Source: Acidobacteriaceae bacterium
Lineage (GTDB): Bacteria > Acidobacteriota > Terriglobia > Terriglobales > Acidobacteriaceae
Reading direction: 5' to 3'
Assembly: GCA_027307045.1 (NCBI GenBank)
Contig: DAHUXR010000003.1
Coordinates: 33,342 to 97,341 of the forward strand
Length of the DNA stretch: 64,000 nucleotides
Positions 55,352 through 61,221 of the stretch are shown here, one piece after another. The position numbers and the translations under genes are program-made. Numbering within the stretch: the first letter of the stretch is position 1; each line of letters opens with the position of its first letter. The notes under the pieces are model-generated. The model made no database searches, was not told the DNA's origin, and saw nothing but the letters and a program-made list of their open reading frames with translations.

Positions 55352-55933
55352 ATGAGTTTTAAGATTGAGTCGGTCCACCTGAACGAAGTGGTTGTCGTGC
55401 AGCCGGAGGTGCGTGGGGACTCGCGCGGCTTCTTTATGGAAACCTACCGCGCCGACCAGTTCAAGGAATTAGGGCTGCCCACAAACTTTGTCCAGGACAA
55501 CCATTCCAAGTCGAAAAAGGGCGTGTTGCGGGGACTGCACTTTCAGTGGGAGCCGCCCATGGGCAAGCTGATGCGTGTGACGCGCGGCGCAGCGTTCCTG
55601 GTGGCCGTGGATATTCGCAAAGGCTCGCCGACGCTGGGCAAATGGTTTGGGATCGAGGTAACGGAGGAAAACAAAAAACAGGTTTGGGCGCCGTATAACT
55701 TTGCCCGCGGATTTTGCTCACTCACCGACGATTGCGAAGTCCAATACAAGACCACCGGCGTTTACAACCAGAACGCCGAGAGCGGAATTCATTTTGCTGA
55801 TCCTCAGATTGGCATTCAGTGGCCCATTGACGTTGCGACGGCTGAAACTTCAGAGCGGGACCGCAAGGCGCAGAGCTTGGCGCAATGGCTGGCATCGCCT
55901 CTCTCAGACAAACTCAAGTACGAGGCAAAGTAA
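55352..55933 (+). CDS. rfbC: dTDP-4-dehydrorhamnose 3,5-epimerase-like protein (RfbC/RmlC family)
   Basis: 193 residues from the ATG at 55352; the longer upstream frame reads through the symporter gene and is not coding. The cupin shows ESVHLNEVVVVQPEVRGDSR, GFFMETYRADQFKELGLP, FVQDNHSKSKKGVLRGLHFQ (catalytic His region), VAVDIRKGSPTLGKWFGIEV and YNFARGFCSLTDDCEVQYKT. It epimerises dTDP-4-keto-6-deoxyglucose in dTDP-L-rhamnose synthesis or a related deoxysugar pathway. No rfbABD is in the window. It converges with ppk2, with 9 bp between stops. Confidence 0.9.
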   Translation: MSFKIESVHLNEVVVVQPEVRGDSRGFFMETYRADQFKELGLPTNFVQDNHSKSKKGVLRGLHFQWEPPMGKLMRVTRGAAFLVAVDIRKGSPTLGKWFGIEVTEENKKQVWAPYNFARGFCSLTDDCEVQYKTTGVYNQNAESGIHFADPQIGIQWPIDVATAETSERDRKAQSLAQWLASPLSDKLKYEAK

Positions 55934-55942
55934 GAGTTCAGT

Positions 55943-56836
55943 CTAGTCACGCGACTTCTGCAACGCCTGCCTTGCTGCGTCCAGTTGCTTCCGGCGCACT
56001 TTATCGACCTTGGGTAGTTGCAAGTCCATGTCTTCAAGCGTCTGGATGATGGCTGAGCTTACCGCGATATGAGTAAACCATTTGTGATCGGCGGGCACCA
56101 CGTACCACGGCGCATCTGGAGTAGAAGTGTGGCGGATCATGTCTTCATAGGCGTTCATGTAGTCGTCCCAGTATTTGCGCTCATGGACGTCGGCGTCTGA
56201 AAATTTCCAGTTCTTTTCCGGCTCATCCAGCCGGGCCAGAAAGCGCCGCTTCTGCTCTTCTTTGGAAACATGCAGAAAGAATTTCCGGATGACCACGCCG
56301 TTGCGCGTCATGTATTCTTCAAAATTCCGGATATCCTTGAAGCGCTCTTTCCATATCTTCTTCGTTACTACTTCCGGCGGAAGATGCTGTTTGGCCAGAT
56401 AATCCTGATGCACCCGAACGACCAGGACCTCTTCATAATATGAACGGTTGAAGATGCCGATTTTCCCGCGCTCCGGCAGCCTTCGTGTCGTCCGCCACAG
56501 AAAATCATGGTCCAATTCTTCGGCCGAGGGCTGTTTAAAGCTCGATACCTCACAAGCCTGCGGATTTACGCCGGACATTACGTGCTTGATCAGGCTGTCT
56601 TTGCCGGCCGCGTCCATGGCCTGGAAGATCAGCAGCAGGGCCCATTGGTCCTGGGCGTAGAGTTTCTCTTGCAGATCCTGCAGCACGGCCACGCTCTGCT
56701 GCAAAAGCTCATCGGCTTTTTCTTTAGAATGGATGCCGCGGATATCGGCGGAGTCGAAATCTTTGAGACGAAAAGATCCCGCGTTCCTGACCTGAAATGC
56801 GTCCGCCAGCTTAAGGGTTTTCTTCGCGATCTTCAT
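55943..56836 (-). CDS. ppk2: Polyphosphate kinase 2 family protein
   Basis: 297 residues. Walker A-like motif in LLIFQAMDAAGKDSLIKHVM, then SGVNPQACEVSSFKQPSAEE, LWRTTRRLPERGKIGIFNRS with YYEEVLVVRVH (Walker B region), FFLHVSKEEQKRRFLARLDE (lid) and WYVVPADHKWFTHIAVSSAI. It transfers phosphate between polyphosphate and nucleotides, in the cytosol. It starts 51 bp after the ATP-grasp stop in the same direction, so it may be read with the peptide operon, but nothing links it in function. Confidence 0.93.
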   Translation of the reverse strand: MKIAKKTLKLADAFQVRNAGSFRLKDFDSADIRGIHSKEKADELLQQSVAVLQDLQEKLYAQDQWALLLIFQAMDAAGKDSLIKHVMSGVNPQACEVSSFKQPSAEELDHDFLWRTTRRLPERGKIGIFNRSYYEEVLVVRVHQDYLAKQHLPPEVVTKKIWKERFKDIRNFEEYMTRNGVVIRKFFLHVSKEEQKRRFLARLDEPEKNWKFSDADVHERKYWDDYMNAYEDMIRHTSTPDAPWYVVPADHKWFTHIAVSSAIIQTLEDMDLQLPKVDKVRRKQLDAARQALQKSRD

Positions 56837-56887
56837 CGCATCTGTTGTACTCCAAAGACGACGAAGATCGCAAAGATTCCATGCTCT

Positions 56888-57982
56888 CTACGCTTCCATA
56901 GAGAGGAATGGGTCCTCTTGCCGGGGTCGGCCTATAGGCGCAACCTGCTCGTTCTTGAGAAGTTCTTCATATTCTTGCAGGGAAGGGAACAGATCCTGCC
57001 GAGCTTCCAGAGGCAGGGTTGAACCCTCAGGCGCAGTCACGAACGCGCAGAACTTTTCCAGCAACCTGGCTTCGCGATTGAACTGATCAATCCAGAGGAA
57101 CTGCCCCTCTTCATTGATTTCCAGGAACCACCACGTGCCTTGGGCGTCAACGCCAAAATCGAGTGAGCCAAAACACACTCCGGACCGCCGCGCGAACTCC
57201 AGAACGCCTTTTTCGACATCAGGGGGAGTGGGGACCAGCTCTGCACTCACGTGGCCCAAGCCTGCATCCTGCCGCCAATCCAGCGCCTGCTTCTTGTTCT
57301 TGAGCGCGTAGGAGTAAATGTGATTGCCCATAAGCACCATGCGTATGTCATATTCCTTGGGCACGCGTTCCTGGTAGATGGCGGGCGCGTAGGTCAGAAC
57401 TTCATCGCTCGGCAACTGGTCGCTTGTCAGCTCAAAAGTTTCTGTAATAGCCACTGACATCTGTCCTTCCTTCTGCCATACGTGCGGAGTAAAGCCTTTG
57501 CAGATGGTGCGGGCATTTTTGCGGGCAAAGAATTCTCTGACCGTTGCAGGATGATTGGACATCAAGGTTGCCGGTATCTTGAGTCCGCATTTGCGGGCCA
57601 GCTGTATCTGCACGGCTTTTTGGATCATAACGCGGGCAGCGGAATACTTGTTGATGCACCACACCGGCATGGTTTCAAAGAAATAAGCGATGGAATGGTA
57701 GAAGCAGCGGTATTCGAGCGCGGCAAATTTCTTGTCTGCTTCAGAGACCTTGGGGTTGTGGACCGGAACCTCCGGACGGCGAATCCATATCACATCGCCG
57801 GCGTCAACAGAATGTCCTCCCAGAATGAGGGTGTCGTCGCCATTCATCAGGAGGGAAGACTGACCTTCGTCAGTCCATGAGAGACCTGCCCAGCACACCA
57901 CCTTTTGGCCCGCTTTTTCCATGGCCCACTTGATAGGGGCTGTGTGGTTATCGTCCGCTGGCGCTAAAACTATGAGTTTCAT
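56888..57982 (-). CDS. ATP-grasp ligase of graspetide-synthetase type (MvdD/SAV_5884-like)
   Basis: 364 residues; GGAGG lies just before ATG. The N-terminal part has DVIWIRRPEVPV and CINKYSAARVMIQKAVQIQL, then GLKIPATLMSNHPATVREFF. The ATP-grasp core shows ARTICKGFTPHVW (likely ATP-binding Lys), PAIYQERVPKEYDIRMVLMG and FGSLDFGVDAQGTWWFLEIN, then EEGQFLWIDQF, matching the D...E-x-N metal site and the QFLWI tail of microviridin-type ligases. These enzymes join Asp/Glu side chains of a precursor peptide to Thr/Ser (ester) or Lys (amide). It lies directly after 13 small-peptide units sharing conserved Thr, Asp and Glu, its probable substrates. Alternative: another RimK-like peptide ligase. The substrate link is inference from position. 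Confidence 0.85.
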   Translation of the reverse strand: MKLIVLAPADDNHTAPIKWAMEKAGQKVVCWAGLSWTDEGQSSLLMNGDDTLILGGHSVDAGDVIWIRRPEVPVHNPKVSEADKKFAALEYRCFYHSIAYFFETMPVWCINKYSAARVMIQKAVQIQLARKCGLKIPATLMSNHPATVREFFARKNARTICKGFTPHVWQKEGQMSVAITETFELTSDQLPSDEVLTYAPAIYQERVPKEYDIRMVLMGNHIYSYALKNKKQALDWRQDAGLGHVSAELVPTPPDVEKGVLEFARRSGVCFGSLDFGVDAQGTWWFLEINEEGQFLWIDQFNREARLLEKFCAFVTAPEGSTLPLEARQDLFPSLQEYEELLKNEQVAPIGRPRQEDPFLSMEA

Positions 57983-58055
57983 TGCATTGCCTCCGTTTCA
58001 GAAGTTTGCTTGTTATAAGTCGGGAGGCGCCGCCAAGGACGCCGCCCGGGATTGA

Positions 58056-58229
58056 TCAAGGACCACATTCACCAATAGTCTGATCGCCATTAAGGAATTG
58101 TTGTTTGCTGTCCACAAAGCAGGGTGTGAGCGTGCGGCGGGTTTTGAAGGCGCCGGTGACGGTTTCCACTTCCTGCTCACTAAGTTCGCGAGCGCCCCTG
58201 CGGGTGAGTACGCGATTGTCCTGGTCCAT
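58056..58229 (-). CDS. RiPP precursor peptide 1 (last unit of the array)
   Basis: 57 residues from ATG 58229 with AAGGAGGAG in front; longer in-frame starts lack this. Leader: DNRVLTRRGARELSEQEVET, ending VTGA instead of VxGG. Core: FKTRRTLTPC, then a spacer with KQQ and NGDQTIGECGP; the family's DGD is here NGD, so one acidic residue is missing. A Lys is present as possible extra donor. It is the unit closest to the ATP-grasp gene. Confidence 0.85.
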   Translation of the reverse strand: MDQDNRVLTRRGARELSEQEVETVTGAFKTRRTLTPCFVDSKQQFLNGDQTIGECGP

Positions 58230-58301
58230 AAGCTCCTCCTTGATGATTGCTAAGCGATTGCACTGGATGCTGGTAAAAGGGGCGCCCGAAGGCGCCACCG
58301 G

Positions 58302-58448
58302 TTAATTGGAGCATTCGCCATCGAATACGCCTACCGCAACCAGGGTGCATGCGGTCAAGGTCCTGAAACCGCCGCTTACCTGCTCGACTTCCTGCTCATT
58401 CAGGTCACGAGCACCCTGGCGAACCAATACTCTGTCCTGGTTATTCAT
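58302..58448 (-). CDS. RiPP precursor peptide 2
   Basis: 48 residues, below usual ORF cut-offs; found by translating upstream of the shared GGAGAAA Shine-Dalgarno. Leader NNQDRVLVRQGARDLNEQEV, then EQVSGG. Core FRTLTACTLVAVGVF followed by DGECSN: the DGDxSxGEC end is shortened so that DG runs straight into GEC-like DGEC. It is the shortest core of the family. Confidence 0.85.
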   Translation of the reverse strand: MNNQDRVLVRQGARDLNEQEVEQVSGGFRTLTACTLVAVGVFDGECSN

Positions 58449-58543
58449 TTTTTCTCCTTTCGTTATTGGGTCCGTTTAAGCGGCCCCAAGCTCTTCAAGA
58501 GAGTTTATTCGGCGGCCACGGAAGAACGCCGCCTGGAACCGCG

Positions 58544-58696
58544 TTAACTACATTCGTGGAGATCTCCGTCAATTGCGCCGGCTGCGGTCACGCTGCATTT
58601 GGTCGCTGTCCTGAGCCCGCCGCATACCTGTTCGACTTCCTTTTCGGTCAGGTCACGGGCGCCCCTCCGTACTAACACTCTGTTTTGGTCATTCAT
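58544..58696 (-). CDS. RiPP precursor peptide 3
   Basis: 50 residues. Leader NDQNRVLVRRGARDLTEKEV with EQVCGG (a Cys just before the double Gly). Core LRTATKCSVTAAGAI, then DGDLHECS: DGD is kept, the Gly before Glu is lost and a His is present. GGAGAAAAAC precedes ATG. Found by direct translation. Confidence 0.85.
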   Translation of the reverse strand: MNDQNRVLVRRGARDLTEKEVEQVCGGLRTATKCSVTAAGAIDGDLHECS

Positions 58697-58813
58697 GTTT
58701 TTCTCCTTTCTTCATTGGTCCGTTAAGCGGGCCTAACTCTTCAAGAAAAGTTTCACGGGCGGCTGGGCGACGACGAAAATACGGGCCGCCGCCGAGGGCA
58801 ATCCGCAATGAAA

Positions 58814-58969
58814 CTAGCACTCTCCGAGAAAGGTGTCGCCGTCTCTTTGGCCTAAACTATTAATCGAGCAGAACGTGGCGGTACGTAATCCTCCGCCCAC
58901 GCGCTCCATTTCCTCGGCACTCAAATCACGAGCGCCCTTGCGAGCTAACACTCTGTTGTGGTCATTCAT
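58814..58969 (-). CDS. RiPP precursor peptide 4
   Basis: 51 residues from ATG 58969. Leader NDHNRVLARKGARDLSAEEM, then ERVGGG. Core LRTATFCSINSLGQR, then DGDTFLGEC. Carries both family ends intact: Thr-x-Thr-x-Cys-Ser and DGD...GEC. AGGAGAAAA Shine-Dalgarno. Confidence 0.87.
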   Translation of the reverse strand: MNDHNRVLARKGARDLSAEEMERVGGGLRTATFCSINSLGQRDGDTFLGEC

Positions 58970-59046
58970 GTTTTTCTCCTTTTCATCATTTTGGATCCGT
59001 TGGGCGACCCAAATCTCGTTAAAAGAAGTCTTCACGGCGGGAATGG

Positions 59047-59220
59047 CTATACGTCGGCGCCGCACTCGCTGTTGAAAGTATCTCCGTCCGCGCTGGCATT
59101 AGTCGAAGTAGGGGCGGTGCAAAGGGTCGCGGTACGTATTCCTCCACCGACGTGCTCGACTTCCTGCTCACTTAACGCGCGCGCGCCTCGGCGAAGCAAT
59201 ACTCGGTTCAGGTCATTCAT
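59047..59220 (-). CDS. RiPP precursor peptide 5
   Basis: 57 residues. Leader NDLNRVLLRRGARALSEQEV, then EHVGGG. Core IRTATLCTAPTSTNASA, then DGDTFNSECGADV: a long Thr/Ser-rich spacer, SEC instead of GEC, and four extra C-terminal residues. Found by direct translation behind GGAGATAAAAGT. Confidence 0.85.
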   Translation of the reverse strand: MNDLNRVLLRRGARALSEQEVEHVGGGIRTATLCTAPTSTNASADGDTFNSECGADV

Positions 59221-59242
59221 ACTTTTATCTCCTTTCGTGATT

Positions 59243-59263
59243 TTGGGCCCATCGATGGCCCAA
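59243..59263 (-). repeat. Inter-unit hairpin between precursors 5 and 6
   Basis: TTGGGCCCATCGATGGCCCAA is nearly palindromic and lies in the short spacer just upstream of the Shine-Dalgarno of precursor 5 (in transcription sense). Related hairpins occur in most other spacers of the array. Confidence 0.7.
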
Positions 59264-59267
59264 GCTT

Positions 59268-59423
59268 TTAACAGCCAACCTCACCGACGTGTTGATCTCC
59301 ATCCGGAGAGGGAGAGCTGGTGCAGAGAGAAAAGGTAATAAACCCTCCGTTGACGATTTCAGATTCTGTCGGTGTTAATTCGCGAGCACCCCGGCGAATC
59401 AATACTCTGTTCTGGCTATTCAT
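59268..59423 (-). CDS. RiPP precursor peptide 6
   Basis: 51 residues. Leader NSQNRVLIRRGARELTPTES, then EIVNGG. Core FITFSLCTSSPSP, then DGDQHVGEVGC: Ser replaces the second Thr, and the terminal Cys is moved three residues after Glu (GEVGC). GGAGAAAGAT in front of ATG. Confidence 0.85.
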   Translation of the reverse strand: MNSQNRVLIRRGARELTPTESEIVNGGFITFSLCTSSPSPDGDQHVGEVGC

Positions 59424-59442
59424 ATCTTTCTCCTTTCGTCAT

Positions 59443-59465
59443 TTGGGTCCGTTGGAGCGGGCCCA
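59443..59465 (-). repeat. Inter-unit hairpin between precursors 6 and 7
   Basis: TTGGGTCC and GGGCCCAA arms with an 8-nt loop, one wobble pair; same position relative to the following Shine-Dalgarno as in the other spacers. Confidence 0.65.
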
Positions 59466-59527
59466 AGCTCTTTAAAAGCAATGCCAGACCGCTCAGCGCT
59501 GGCGACCCGTTTGACGGTTAGCACTGG

Positions 59528-59684
59528 TTAGCATTCACCGATGGAAGCATCCCCGTCCCTGTGGTGCGGTCCCTGGCCGATGGTGCAGGGTGTAAGGGTA
59601 CGCAGGCCGCCATTAATGCGCTCGGTTTCCTGCTCGGTCAACTCACGAGCCGTTGCGGCAGAGCACGCGATTTTCCTGGTCCAT
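59528..59684 (-). pseudogene. RiPP precursor 7, frameshifted in the leader
   Basis: From ATG 59684 the reading DQENRVLCRNGS runs into TGA. In the next frame the family sequence resumes (ARELTEQETERINGG, then LRTLTPCTIG, then RDGDASIGEC). Comparison with the other units shows one missing base in the GGx codon of the GAR motif. The core is perfectly preserved, so the lesion is recent, or a sequencing error, or rescued by frameshifting. GGAG lies before the start. Confidence 0.8.
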
Positions 59685-59791
59685 ACATTTACTCCTTCTT
59701 GCGCTACAAAACTTTCTCGCGACCATGAATTCCGCCGGGAATGAAGTCCCGGGCTTTGAAAACGGCGGCGCCGGAAAGGCGCCACCGCTGT

Positions 59792-59965
59792 TCAGCAATG
59801 GGGTCCACACTCGCCAATGGAGGCATCCCCGTCCTTGTTAGGGCAAGCGGTAGAGGGGATGGTGCACAAGGTTGTGGTACTTATTCCGCCGCCGACGCGC
59901 TCGATTTCTTCCGCACTCAATGAGCGAGCGCCCCTGCGAATCAATACTCTGTTCTGATCATCCAT
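59792..59965 (-). CDS. RiPP precursor peptide 8
   Basis: 57 residues from ATG 59965. Leader DDQNRVLIRRGARSLSAEEI, then ERVGGG. Core ISTTTLCTIPSTACPNK, then DGDASIGECGPHC: three consecutive Thr, four Cys in total and a GPHC tail not seen in the other units. It is the most cysteine-rich member. AAAGGAAAG precedes ATG. Confidence 0.87.
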   Translation of the reverse strand: MDDQNRVLIRRGARSLSAEEIERVGGGISTTTLCTIPSTACPNKDGDASIGECGPHC

Positions 59966-59985
59966 GATTTTCTTTCCTTTCATCT

Positions 59986-60008
59986 TTGGGTCCACGCAAC
60001 GGGCCCAA
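59986..60008 (-). repeat. Inter-unit hairpin between precursors 8 and 9
   Basis: TTGGGTCC and GGGCCCAA arms around ACGCAAC, just upstream of the Shine-Dalgarno of precursor 8. Confidence 0.65.
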
Positions 60009-60058
60009 GCCTTTCAAAAAACCGCTTGAACTACGGAAGGGAGGCCCGCTTTTTTGAG

Positions 60059-60217
60059 CTAGCATTCACCAGTGGAAGCATCTCCGTCCGCGCTGCGCGA
60101 TTCAGGATCAGCGGTGCAAGCCGTGAGGGTGTCTATGCCGCCTTTGACAAGATCGATCTCTTCCGCTGCAAGGTTGCGAGCGCCCTTGCGAATCAATACT
60201 CTGTTCTGGTCGTTCAT
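60059..60217 (-). CDS. RiPP precursor peptide 9
   Basis: 52 residues. Leader NDQNRVLIRKGARNLAAEEI, then DLVKGG. Core IDTLTACTADPESRSA, then DGDASTGEC. Extra acidic residues (Asp before TLT; DPE in the spacer) and a Thr in the DGDASTGEC end give more donor/acceptor choices than its siblings. GAGGAAGGG Shine-Dalgarno. Found by direct translation. Confidence 0.86.
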   Translation of the reverse strand: MNDQNRVLIRKGARNLAAEEIDLVKGGIDTLTACTADPESRSADGDASTGEC

Positions 60218-60315
60218 GGTTTCCCTTCCTCACTTTTATTTTCGGTCGATCCCGGCGGCCCGAGTCTTTCAAAACGATCTTGCCGGGCCGCCGGGGAAAA
60301 GCGGCCCGATAAGAA

Positions 60316-60471
60316 CTAGCACTCACCCAGGGAAACATCCCCGTCTTTTTGTGCCGAGGCGCCGATCGTGCAGAGCGTAAGAGTACGCAAGCCTCCGTTG
60401 ATCAGGTCGGCTTCTGTGGGCGTCAACTCACGAGCACCGCGGCGGATTAAAACTCTGTCCTGTTCCTTCAT
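60316..60471 (-). CDS. RiPP precursor peptide 10
   Basis: 51 residues from ATG 60471. Leader KEQDRVLIRRGARELTPTEA, then DLINGG. Core LRTLTLCTIGASAQK, then DGDVSLGEC. It is close to the family consensus, with a Lys directly before DGD. AAAGGAGAAAAA precedes ATG. Confidence 0.87.
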   Translation of the reverse strand: MKEQDRVLIRRGARELTPTEADLINGGLRTLTLCTIGASAQKDGDVSLGEC

Positions 60472-60573
60472 TATTTTTCTCCTTTTTTCGTCATTTTGGG
60501 TCCGCTGAACGGTCCCCAATCTCTTAAAAGCGATTTCTTGTCGGGCCGCCAGATAGAAGCAACCCCACACGAA

Positions 60574-60729
60574 CTAGCATTCGCCGATTGAGGCATCTCC
60601 GTCTTTACCAAAATCCGGATCCCACGTGCAGGCAGTAAGAGTACCCAGAGATCCGCCGACGCGTCCGGTTTCTTCTCGATCCAATTCACGAGCACCCTTG
60701 CGGATCAATACTCTGTTCTGGTCATTCAT
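60574..60729 (-). CDS. RiPP precursor peptide 11
   Basis: 51 residues. Leader NDQNRVLIRKGARELDREET, then GRVGGS. Core LGTLTACTWDPDFGK, then DGDASIGEC. Trp and two Asp in the spacer are unique. AAAGGAGAGT Shine-Dalgarno. Found by direct translation. Confidence 0.86.
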   Translation of the reverse strand: MNDQNRVLIRKGARELDREETGRVGGSLGTLTACTWDPDFGKDGDASIGEC

Positions 60730-60753
60730 GTTTAACTCTCCTTTGTCGCAATT

Positions 60754-60772
60754 TTGGGCCTTGCTGGCCCAA
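60754..60772 (-). repeat. Inter-unit hairpin between precursors 11 and 12
   Basis: TTGGGCC-TTGCT-GGCCCAA, a perfect 7-bp stem with a 5-nt loop, upstream of the Shine-Dalgarno of precursor 11. It is the cleanest copy of the spacer hairpin. Confidence 0.72.
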
Positions 60773-60840
60773 TCTCTTCAAATGAAGCTGTCTGGCCGCC
60801 CTTCAGCACGGGTAGTCGGGTGGCCGCGTTTCCATTAAAT

Positions 60841-61005
60841 AAAACTTAGAGTTCTTGTCTGCTTCGCTGCAGCCGTCGCCATCGGGGGAACCTGTAGCCG
60901 TGTCGGTAGCCATTCTGCACGGCGGAGCTCACCTAATCGATTTCGTCGATCGTGAGACTCCCGTGCTCCGCTAAGGGCAAGTACTCTGTTGTCTTCCGGG
61001 CTCGA
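60841..61005 (-). pseudogene. RiPP precursor 12, heavily decayed
   Basis: The minus strand keeps a GGAGAAA site and a leader trace (EDNRVLALSGARE) without ATG, then SLTIDEID-stop-VSSA in a second frame and ATDTATGSPDGDGCSEADK in a third. So start loss, two frameshifts and a nonsense codon. The DGD element (60869-60883) identifies it as a dead member of the same family. Confidence 0.7.
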
Positions 61006-61059
61006 GATAAGTTTTCTCCTTTTTCTTTTTGTTACATTCGCCCGCCCGCGAGCCTCGGA

Positions 61060-61221
61060 TTACGGACAAAATGTGTCTTCGTCCGAGCCGCCTTTAGGCA
61101 GGTGTGTGAACGTGAGTTGGCACGGCGGGCCGGAAGCGCTTACGCTTTCTACTTCTTCCTCAGTTAACAGCCGGGCGCCCATGCGGAGCAGCACCCGATT
61201 AGGCTCGTTTTGATTAGACAT
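61060..61221 (-). CDS. RiPP precursor peptide 13 (first unit, divergent core)
   Basis: 53 residues from ATG 61221 (GAAGGAG six bases upstream). The start overlaps the end of the ABC-exporter gene by 8 bp, implying translational coupling. Leader NEPNRVLLRMGARLLTEEEV is clearly of the family, but VESVSASG replaces VxGG, and the core (PPCQLTFTHLPKGG, then SDEDTFCP) has SDED in place of DGD and ends in FCP. It may be processed differently or serve as a distinct product. Confidence 0.82.
   Translation of the reverse strand: MSNQNEPNRVLLRMGARLLTEEEVESVSASGPPCQLTFTHLPKGGSDEDTFCP

Noticed and set aside
58022..58050. GC-rich hairpin after precursor 1 as a terminator
   Set aside because: Stem is weak, no T-run follows on the minus strand, and the ATP-grasp gene with its own ribosome site begins at once, so read-through is more likely.
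58056..61221. Regular repeats at about 250-bp period as a CRISPR array or satellite
   Set aside because: Repeat units are coding, start with Shine-Dalgarno plus ATG and differ in sequence; spacing and unit size do not fit CRISPR repeats.
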